From Astropecten irregularis (taxonomy: Eukaryota > Echinodermata > Asteroidea > Paxillosida > Astropectinidae): DNA of 64,000 nucleotides. The stretch lies in contig OZ020249.1 of the NCBI GenBank assembly GCA_963971285.1, forward strand, positions 9,536,256 through 9,600,255. Direction: 5' to 3'. The notes below the pieces were generated by a model, which saw only the letters and a list, made by a program, of their open reading frames with translations, had not been told where the DNA came from and did no database searches. This document shows, piece by piece, positions 57,337-64,000 of this stretch (position 1 is the stretch's first letter; every line of letters starts with the position of its first letter). Made by a program: the position numbers and the translations under genes.

Positions 57337-57421
57337 CCCACTGGTAGGTTTGAAGTCGGCACGAAGATCTGTCTGTCTATATCGGGTCATCATCCGGAAA
57401 CCTGGCAGCCGTCGTGGAGCA
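57337..57421 (+). CDS. UBE2J1: UBE2J1 exon 4 (catalytic cysteine)
   Basis: Reads PTGRFEVGTKICLSISGHHP and ETWQPSWS, ending one base into a codon at gtaaga. Cys91 in K-I-C-L-S is the ubiquitin-thioester cysteine. The position equivalent to the E2 HPN asparagine, Asn in T-A-N-G-R-F of the human protein, is Thr81 here (codon ACT). Residues 80-107. Confidence 0.95.
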
Positions 57422-57609
57422 GTAAGATTACAATTCTTTGCATTTTCCTACATTTCCTTCACTGATGAATTGAAGATTAAGCTTTTTTGCATGGTGGAAA
57501 TTGATGTTTGGGTGGTTCCACAGGACTTTGCTGGACATAACTAACCTGAGTTCATCAAAACCCCCACACTTCTAATCTTGCTGCATTTTGATGGATTCAG
57601 GACTCTTAA

Positions 57610-57907
57610 AGCTACTATCATACTTTGGTAGCATACCAAAACAGAAATCTTCCCAGATTTACCTATATTTTACAGGGTATAAAGATGGCAATAGTAGAAA
57701 CAAACCGTCAAAATTGTTCTGCCTGAAATGTTTTATTTATCCAGGAAAGAGTAAAACCATTTGACCAAATGCAAATTTTATCTTCGAAAAAAAGTGGGCA
57801 CAGTATGGGACTGGGAAATCTCACAGATGACTGTTGCTGTATCTTTCTTGGTATTTTGGCCCATGAATCTGCATTTCTTTGACAAAAATCAAAGTATGAT
57901 ACTACCT
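57610..57907. mobile_element. TTAA MITE family A, internally deleted
   Basis: TTAA at 57606-57609 and 57908-57911 bound 298 bp with ends agctactatcatactttgg and aaagtatgatactacct. The central GATCTTTTAAAAGATC region is lost. Confidence 0.8.
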
Positions 57908-58066
57908 TTAATTAGACCATGTACAGCCAGATATCTAGCTACTTGGAGACTTGCAAACAGGAACAGAAATTCTTGTGACACCATTCCTCAATATTGATTG
58001 ATAAAAGTGACTCTGGGTGATTTCCAACTCTTCATTTGTTAATTTTTCTGGTTTATTACTTTGCAG

Positions 58067-58172
58067 TTCGTACTGTCATGCTAGCCATCATTGGGTTTAT
58101 GCCCACCAAGGGAGAAGGGGCCATAGGATCGCTGGACTACACGCCGGAGGAGCGTAAGGTACTGGCCAAGAG
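58067..58172 (+). CDS. UBE2J1: UBE2J1 exon 5
   Basis: TT completes an isoleucine codon, then RTVMLAIIGFMPTKGEGAIG followed by SLDYTPEERKVLAK, ending two bases into a codon at gtgagt. Matches the conserved G-F-M-P-T-K-G-E-G-A-I-G-S-L-D-Y block specific to the UBE2J group. Residues 108-142. Confidence 0.96.
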
Positions 58173-58239
58173 GTGAGTGTCATTGAACTAGGAGTAAGTT
58201 TACAAGGAAGGACAACTTAGTTCTGACTAACTTGACCTG

Positions 58240-58350
58240 GGGTCGATTTCACAAAGCCCTATGCTCGATCGTAACTCAAGGTACACTATAGAGGATAACC
58301 CATCGTATTCTACGTATGGCTGCAATGCATCATAAGTTGTACGATTGATA
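58240..58350. repeat. Dispersed repeat family F, copy 2
   Basis: gtcgatttcacaaagcccta, then ggataacccatcgtattcta and ctgcaatgcat, ending cgattgatagta. Same order as 48759-48870. Confidence 0.7.
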
Positions 58351-58727
58351 GTATGGTGGGGTGCCGTGGCCTTGTGGTCTGGGGTGTTGAACTTAAAGTC
58401 TTGTGGTCAATCTACAGTATGTGGGTTCGAATCCAGCCATGGGCTATGGTGCTTGCGTCCTTGGGCAAGACATTTTGTCACATATTGCTCCTCTTCACCC
58501 GGGTGTAAATGGGTACCTTCGAGGGTAGAGATGACTTTGTGGTTTGATTAGCCTCTGTGCCCTGAATACGGTAGCCAGGGCTGTATACTCCCCAGGGAGT
58601 TGAGATGGTTTCAGGAATGTTAATTATGGCCTGATGACCAGGGATAATAATACATTTGTAATGCGCAGTAGAGAATATTCATATTCATATAGTAGCTGCG
58701 CAATATAAATGTCCTATATTATTATGA
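58351..58727 (+). repeat. tRNA-derived SINE in UBE2J1 intron 5
   Basis: The head ggtgccgtggccttgtggtc is followed by the B box GGGTTCGAATCC near 58423, a ttgcgtccttgggcaagaca core, and a tail of gcgcaatataaatg then tattattat. This is the tRNA-head, core, LINE-like-tail layout of SINEs seen in marine deuterostomes. The open frame 58345-58551 is a by-product. Confidence 0.75.
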
Positions 58728-58868
58728 GCTGGTTAAACACAACCATCTATGCTTGGCAAGTTTGTGCACTCAACCAGCTCTACGGAATTGACACCAGATT
58801 GTCATGATGGCCTCATCTTAGGGGTGGTATGTCTAACACGGTTTTTCTGTCTCTTGTCGCTGATCCAG

Positions 58869-58998
58869 GTCTCAAGACTGGACGTGCTCATGCTGCCAGA
58901 AGGCCAACAAAAACATCCTTCCGAAAGAGACGTCCTCCGAGAAGTCCAGGGAGACTCAGAGAGAGGCTGCCAAGCTGGCAGCTCAGATCAGCTTCAAG
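58869..58998 (+). CDS. UBE2J1: UBE2J1 exon 6
   Basis: G completes an arginine codon, then SQDWTCSCCQKANKNILPKE, TSSEKSRETQREAAKLAAQI and SFK, ending in phase at gtaggc. The start S-Q-D-W/F-x-C and the end A-x-Q-I-S-F-K match UBE2J1. Residues 143-186. The cysteines in C-S-C-C resemble the C-C-x-x-C of the human protein. Confidence 0.92.
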
Positions 58999-59067
58999 GT
59001 AGGCAAGGAGTCGAACCCAAGACTTGTTGTTTGATTTTTTCTGAGGAGGAAGTCTGATTTCCAGTTA

Positions 59068-59475
59068 GTCTTGGTTCAAGACGTTATATAATTAACGGAA
59101 CGTACAAACTGATTCCCGTCACTGACCTGCAAGCACGTACACATGTACATAAAGACCTCTCTATAATAACATCTTGGAAGTCCTGTAAAGTCCATGAGTT
59201 GCGTGCGCACCTTGTTATGTAGCGCTATGTCGTCTGCATGAGGACACACTGTTGAATATGTATTATTGCTTTCACAGACCGCATAGGCCTGCATGCACGG
59301 ACACGTACGTGTATGTTAAATGGCTGTGCCTGACTTCGAAAGCAGCGTATGCGCAGTGTGTTTCCCCCCCGTTTTTGGGGGGAGATTTTACACGATTCCC
59401 AAGACGTTATTAGTGATAGCTCTGTGCGTACGTGTGTGCGGGGATTACCTGTACGTACATGAACCAAGACTAATT
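59068..59475. mobile_element. Short relative of family H in UBE2J1 intron 6
   Basis: Ends TAGTCTTGGTTC and GAACCAAGACTA are inverted and match the termini of 41429-42235. Flanks tttccagt and ttttcagt are similar but not a clean duplication. Confidence 0.6.
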
Positions 59476-59634
59476 TTCAGTTTGATTTGGGAATTCCGTG
59501 AAAGAGTTCCTGAATTCGTGGAAACATTTCTGGTTCCTTGAAAGAATTCTGTATTTCAGAAAAGAAATTCTGTAAAGGTATTCTGGGTTTTTTTTTTATT
59601 AATGAATTCATCAATTCACAAAACAAATGCAATG

Positions 59635-59827
59635 GGTCCATTCAATTTTAATATTGTCATGTTTTTGACATTTCATTGCGCCTGTTTAAATTTATTGAAT
59701 TCAATCAAATTTGGTACAAATTTCTGACTTGAGTGTTGCTCTTATTGTCATAACCAAAAAAGTGATCACGTGTCATGAACAGCCGCAATGAAATGTTAAA
59801 AATATGACAATAAATTGAATTGGACCT
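59635..59827. repeat. Inverted repeat, ~45 bp arms
   Basis: gggtccattcaattttaata and tgacatttcattgcg on the left pair with cgcaatgaaatgtta and aattgaattggacc on the right. Confidence 0.75.
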
Positions 59828-59867
59828 ATCGTTTACGTTTCTTTGGTGGCTCAGTAAAATAGAACAG

Positions 59868-60013
59868 AATACGGGCGTTTCACAATAGTGCGCCACCATG
59901 AGTTTGCAACGCGTGCCACAATTTGTCAACGCAGTTTGTCGTATTCCGCACATTGTGATTTGCCAACGCCTTGCAAACTCATGGTGGCGCACTATTGTGA
60001 ATCGCCCGTATTC
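59868..60013. repeat. Inverted repeat, ~42 bp arms
   Basis: GAATACGGGCG and CACAATAGTGCGCCACCATG at the left pair with CATGGTGGCGCACTATTGTG and CGCCCGTATTC at the right around a 60 bp loop. Together with 59635-59827 it makes two stem-loops within 380 bp. Confidence 0.85.
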
Positions 60014-60251
60014 CCGAAACCATGAGAAAATTCCTGAACTCCTTTAAGTTCCATTTCCTTGGAGAATTTTCTGATTTCATTGAGGAATATTGATTCTGTG
60101 AAAGATTGCCCAAATTGAGTTGAAAAATTTCCAATGGGTGACTTTTGAGAATCGGTCTTCAAGCACACAGCGCACACGCATGCAATAGTAATTCCTGATT
60201 CTGTGAACCATCCCAAAGCATGCCAACCATACTATTAAGGGTCAGGATGAA

Positions 60252-60613
60252 AGGTAGTATCATACTTTGGTATTAGAAACCAAAACAGAAATATTCACAG
60301 ATTTACATATAACTTACAGGGTATGAAGATGGTAGTTTTAGAAACATACCGTTAAATTTTTTCTGCCTGAAATGGTGTATTTATCCAGAAATTAGTATAA
60401 AAACAATGACCGAAAATCTTTTTGATCTTTTAAAAGATCAAAAATAAAAGAGAAAAGACTTAAGAAATATTGTGGCTGTTTTTCATCGTTTTTTCAAAAA
60501 GTGGGCACCGTATGGGACTGAAATTTTCACAGATGACTGTTACTGTACCTTCCTTGATATTTTTGCCCATGAATCTGTATTTCTTTGATTAAAACCAAAG
60601 TATGATACTACCT
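60252..60613. mobile_element. TTAA MITE family A, reverse orientation
   Basis: Canonical ends aggtagtatcatactttgg and ccaaagtatgatactacc, and an intact GATCTTTTAAAAGATC centre. The left flank has TGAA rather than TTAA, so one duplication has mutated. Confidence 0.82.
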
Positions 60614-60639
60614 TTTAATAAATCCCTATTCAATTATTA

Positions 60640-60850
60640 CAAGTACTAAACTGTTGCAAACTGGCTTCTGACTGCAAAATGAACAAAGACAATTGACTGG
60701 TATTCCCACTCCACACTTAAATTGACCTAGTCAATTTCCATTGTGGCTATTTGATGATTAAAATGGATGATCTGAAATATATCAAATGCTAGGAGTTAGG
60801 AAGGTCTGACGTTTCGATCCTAGCAAGATCTTTCTCAAAGGCTTTGCTCT
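60640..60850. repeat. SINE body and half foldback upstream of UBE2J1 exon 7
   Basis: Contains agtactaaactgttgcaaac, gaaatatatcaaatgctagg and tttcgatcctagcaagatct, shared with 56389-56571. It ends about 60 bp before the exon 7 acceptor. Confidence 0.6.
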
Positions 60851-60906
60851 TTTTGATTGCTAAGTTGGTTCCTTTTTTTCTGTGAATTTGGACATTTACC
60901 AAACAG

Positions 60907-61539
60907 AAAGAAGACGAAAAGAAGACCAGTGAAAATGCCGCCAGTAGCTCGCCATCAACGTCTACACAACCAGAAGCTGCTGCTGCTGCTGCTGCTGCAG
61001 CTAACCCAGCTGCTGTCAACCCTGCCATGCCACCCAATCCCTACGCGGCTTTCAACCCAGCAGCGTTCAACCCAGCGGCGATGGGCATGCACTTCCAGCC
61101 CAACATGTTCCAGGCGTATCCACCGAACTTCATGAACCTTGCCCAGAATCAGGCAGCATTGGCCAATCAGAACGCTGCCAACCCGGCACCAACCAATCAA
61201 GCTGCGCCCGGTGCTTCCCAACCAGCTCCGGCCAGCCAATCAGAAACCAGTACCGCTACAGGCGGCCAATCAGATGCCACAGCTCAGCCGGGAGGTGCTG
61301 CGGGTAGCCAACCCACGGAGTTACGACAGCGGGCTCCCGGTGCGGCAACCCCGGCCGCGCCGAACCAGACGACACAACCCAGGACACAGCCCCAGGAAAA
61401 TCAGAGGAGAATCGAGAACAATTCAGACGGCAGATGGGCTATCGTTACTATGGTGATCATCACCATCATAATGCTGTTTCTGCTTGCAAGGAGGATGTAC
61501 CTCACATATGAATACAAATTTCAATCCGGGGGGCTGTAA
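60907..61539 (+). CDS. UBE2J1: UBE2J1 exon 7, linker and C-terminal membrane anchor
   Basis: Opens KEDEKKTSENAASSSPSTST at residue 187 and runs to a stop at 61537-61539. Residues about 206-215 are a run of alanines (GCT repeats). About 216-355 is rich in Ala, Asn, Gln and Pro (NPYAAFNPAAFNPAAMGM, with repeated NQ and QPxE motifs). WAIVTMVIITIIMLFLLARR at about 363-382 is the tail-anchor helix, followed by MYLTYEYKF, which matches the family's R-R-(I/M)-Y-L-x-x-E-Y end. The linker is much longer than in vertebrates and low in complexity. Confidence 0.94.
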   Translation, partial: KEDEKKTSENAASSSPSTSTQPEAAAAAAAAANPAAVNPAMPPNPYAAFNPAAFNPAAMGMHFQPNMFQAYPPNFMNLAQNQAALANQNAANPAPTNQAAPGASQPAPASQSETSTATGGQSDATAQPGGAAGSQPTELRQRAPGAATPAAPNQTTQPRTQPQENQRRIENNSDGRWAIVTMVIITIIMLFLLARRMYLTYEYKFQSGGL

Positions 61540-61675
61540 ACTTTCAACTTCAAACCATTTCTTGACAAATTTGAAATCAAAGAGCAAAGCTTCTGCTAGC
61601 AGTTGATAAACTAGAAGTCTACTTACTGGTAACTAGCTTCTCAAGCTAAGATCTAGGGAGACCCAGGGCCAATTT

Positions 61676-62263
61676 CATAGAGCTGCTCAAGCACAAAATT
61701 TGCTTAAGCATGACAGGTCTTCCTTGATCAAACAGGATATATACCAACCAAATGTTCATGTGATGTGTACTGCTTTTGACTTGTATTTGTCCAAAGCATA
61801 ACATTCACAAGGAATTTTGGCTGGCATACTGATTTTATTTACCAAGGTTTTTGGTGCTTAAAGTTAGTATCATACTTTGGTAAGAACCCAAAACAGAAAT
61901 TTTCACGGATTTACGTATAACTTACAGTGTATGAAGTTGGTGGTGGTAGAAACATACCGTTAAAATTTTTCCGCCTGAAATGGTGTATTTATCCAGAAAT
62001 TAGTAAAACAACGACCAACAATCTTTTTATCTTTTAAAAGATCAAAAATAAAAGAGAAAAGACTTAAGAAATACTGTGGCTGTTTTTCACTGTTTTCTCA
62101 AAAAGTGGGCAACGTATGGGACTGAAATTTTCACAGATGACAGACTGTTACTGTATCTGTCTTGGTATTTTTGCCCATGAATCTGTATTTCTTTGATAAA
62201 AACCAAAGTATGATACTACCTTTAAGCAAATTTTGGTGATTAAGCGGCTCTATGAAATTGGCC
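61676..62263. mobile_element. Palindromic element family E, copy 3, split by a family A MITE
   Basis: gggccaatttcatagagctg starts 137 bp after the UBE2J1 stop. The other end, gcggctctatgaaattggcc, is at 62263. A family A MITE (61862-62221) sits inside at a TTAA of its right arm. Probably within the UBE2J1 3' UTR. Confidence 0.8.
61862..62221. mobile_element. TTAA MITE family A inside family E
   Basis: TTAA at 61858-61861 and 62222-62225; 360 bp with canonical internal blocks (gtgggcaacgtatgggactg, gatcaaaaataaaagaga). Confidence 0.88.
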
Positions 62264-62496
62264 TTTGATATTAGATAAGAAGGGTTTTCATGCTTAAACA
62301 TTAGCACTGCATTCCATGGGTCTTCTATACACTTCTTGGTAATTTTGTCCACCTCAAAACTACAGCTTAATCAAATTGCCATGATATTCTACCATTGGAT
62401 GAAGATTAAAATTGAAGTAGACACAAATATCTAAATGGCAACTCTTCTTCCAAATTAGTGAATAGACCGCGACTGATCCGACAGCACGATATACTG

Positions 62497-62664
62497 TCCG
62501 CCATAACTGGAGTGTCCCCGCCTGCCTTTTGTCCGGCAACAAAATAATGTACGCTCCGCCGCACTCTATACAATTTTTGCCGGGTGTACGTTCCATGATT
62601 AGGGGACGTACACCCTGCATTTTGCCGGACAAAATACGGGCAAGGACACTGCAGTAATGGCGGG
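62497..62664. mobile_element. Short foldback element
   Basis: Left-arm blocks (agtgtccccgcctgcctttt, gtccggcaa) pair with right-arm blocks ttgccggacaaaat and gcaaggacact. The centre repeats the gtacgctcc/gtgtacgtt pattern. The open frame 62360-62734 crosses it and is not a gene. Confidence 0.65.
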
Positions 62665-62939
62665 TGTTTCCTACCTCCATGGTCGCATCGACGAAAGGTG
62701 TATACTGATTTTGTGATTTAGGATAATCAGTCATATTTTCATAAATTTATGTCAAAATTCTTGTAACAATTTCTTTTCCCATTTTTCGGTCTTCAACTCC
62801 TTTGCATTTTATTCTATTTTCATTCTTTGTGTCTTTAGAAAACAATCGTCCTTATAAAATTGTTAAATTGAGGTTCTTTTTTTTTTCTTCTTCATTGTGT
62901 TTTGGTGTTATTGGAAAACTGGAGAATATTAAAAAAGAT

Positions 62940-63660
62940 GATAACACATAATTGGTAAAGGTCACAGAACAGCTTTCATACTTTGTTAGAACCAAAATGA
63001 ACATGAAATAAAACATCTTTGGTTGTCTGAGCTCACTCAACTAGTTGAATTGCGATAATTCTTAGTTTTTTCCGCTAAAACCTAAAAATAGGCCTGATCT
63101 CGCAGAGACATGGTTAAAGGTTTACTGTAATCAAAACTCATTTGAAGTTAAATGCATCTGTATTGTTATAAAACTCACCCTGTCTGTCATTGTTTGTGCT
63201 AAAAAAATATTGTATTATAGAAAAAGGTGGTATTTTAGACCCATAATTTAGCACCCCACTTTTCGCGACGAAAAACCTTGCTTACGTCACATGCAGAACG
63301 TCACACAGTATACTGTGGTACAAGCCTATACTACATGTAGTTCTATATGAGGTCACACGCTACTTTTGTGTGGATTGGTTCCAAGGGGGACTTTTTTGGG
63401 GGCGGGTCATATATGTACTGATTTTGTAACTTTTTGGTTAAAATTAAGCACTTATATAAATTTATGTAGTCATTGATTATGTATTAAGCAATAATTTTAA
63501 AACACTTTCACCCCTTTCCCAAATTTGATTACAGTAAACCTTTAAAAAACATGATGACACATAATTGGTAAAGGTCACAGAACAGCTTTTGTGCTTTGCG
63601 ATAATTTTGTGAACTACTGAATTTTTTTCCATTAAAACCCTAAATAAGCCTGGGTAAATT
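62940..63660. mobile_element. Two family B fragments flanking a TTAA MITE (family L)
   Basis: 62940-63110 and 63546-63660 share cacataattggtaaaggtca and cagaacagctt. Between them, 63118-63541 has ends AGGTTTACTGTAATCAAA and TTTGATTACAGTAAACCT with TTAA at 63114-63117 and 63542-63545: a 424 bp MITE. Confidence 0.75.
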
Positions 63661-63770
63661 TCACCAAACTCATCGTAACTTACTATCAATCGTAAGACTT
63701 ATGAGGCATTGCAGATTTGCAGCCCTACAGATATGATGGGTTATTCTTTGTAACTCCAGTGACGATCGAC
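63656..63770. repeat. Dispersed repeat family F, copy 3, inverted
   Basis: ttactatcaatcgtaagact, then gcagccctacagatatgatg and ggttattc, the reverse order of 48759-48870. Confidence 0.6.
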
Positions 63771-63779
63771 AGCGGCATA

Positions 63780-64000
63780 GCTAGGATTTTTTCAGCAGGG
63801 GGGCACTGGGGGGGCCTTGGAATTTTGTGGGGGGGCACCCGGAATTTTAAAAAAACTGGATATTTGCAAAATATGAGAAATGCGGGGGGGGGGGGGGGGC
63901 GGATCCAGCGGGCGTGGGGCAACCTTTTCTTCAAGCAAAAAAAAAAAAAAAACAGAAAAAAAATCCAGAAAAAAAATAAAAATAAAAGGGAAACAGAAAG
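63780..64000. repeat. G-rich and A-rich low-complexity tail
   Basis: Several runs of eight or more G (for example 63888-63899) alternate with gggggcaccc-type sequence, followed by long A-runs to the edge. The open frame 63725-63934 is a by-product. Confidence 0.7.

Larger units (their letters stand above)
52050..61539 (+). other. UBE2J1 homologue gene span, seven coding exons
   Basis: Exons 52050-52080, 55357-55430, 56126-56257, 57337-57421, 58067-58172, 58869-58998 and 60907-61539 join with matching phases into 1191 bp, predicting 396 residues. UBE2J1 (yeast Ubc6-like) is an E2 ubiquitin-conjugating enzyme anchored in the ER membrane by a C-terminal helix, active in ER-associated degradation. 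The UBC fold spans about residues 10-165, with Cys91 as the thioester cysteine, at the same number as I recall for the human protein. The linker is longer than in the ~318-residue human protein. Introns 3-6 are full of SINE and MITE sequence, but splice sites are intact. Confidence 0.93.

Overview
This is a eukaryotic, metazoan-type window: AT-rich, with spliced genes, long introns, satellites, SINE/LINE/DIRS remnants and very many inverted-repeat DNA elements. The dispersed families (a GGGCCAATTTCATAGAGCTGC-ended palindromic element, tRNA-derived SINEs, foldback elements with tandem-repeat arms) together with single BRSK and UBE2J1 homologues suggest a marine deuterostome invertebrate. I favour an echinoderm, at low to moderate confidence and from recalled repeat flavour only.

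Layout. 1-7634 is one satellite array of a ~116 bp unit (about 65 copies) with local higher-order structure. It abuts a second satellite, 7635-9375, with a 34 bp pyrimidine-rich unit (about 51 copies). 9.4-11.6 kb holds two frame-compatible exons of an unrecognised plus-strand gene among SINE copies. 11.8-15.1 kb is a decayed DIRS-like tyrosine-recombinase retroelement with inverted terminal repeats, interrupted by other elements. 15.7-20.8 kb is stacked MITEs, a palindrome and a LINE 3' end.

Genes. A BRSK (SAD kinase) homologue begins at 20975. Its first coding exon (20975-21044) and second exon (47073-47167) join in frame across a 26 kb intron crowded with foldback elements, an assembly gap (21821-22020) and a 2.0 kb DNA transposon (32288-34305). 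A SAM-like exon lies on the minus strand inside that intron (29417-29525). A complete UBE2J1 homologue, an ER tail-anchored ubiquitin-conjugating enzyme, is encoded in seven exons from 52050 to 61539 and predicts 396 residues with Cys91 as the catalytic cysteine. No further BRSK exon was found before 64000, so UBE2J1 either lies inside a BRSK intron or the BRSK part is truncated or misjoined.

Mobile elements are the main content. They include at least four TTAA-flanked MITE families that nest in one another. There is a CAGTG-ended hAT-like MITE filled with GTACTC repeats and flanked by a perfect 8 bp duplication, and an 807 bp element with a 9 bp duplication. Two foldback elements have arms built from unrelated 16-17 bp tandem units. 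The most unusual element is the 2018 bp one with 12 bp terminal inverted repeats, a CTAT duplication and eight direct copies of GTGACTGACATTAC. Most long open frames in the window are by-products of these repeats.
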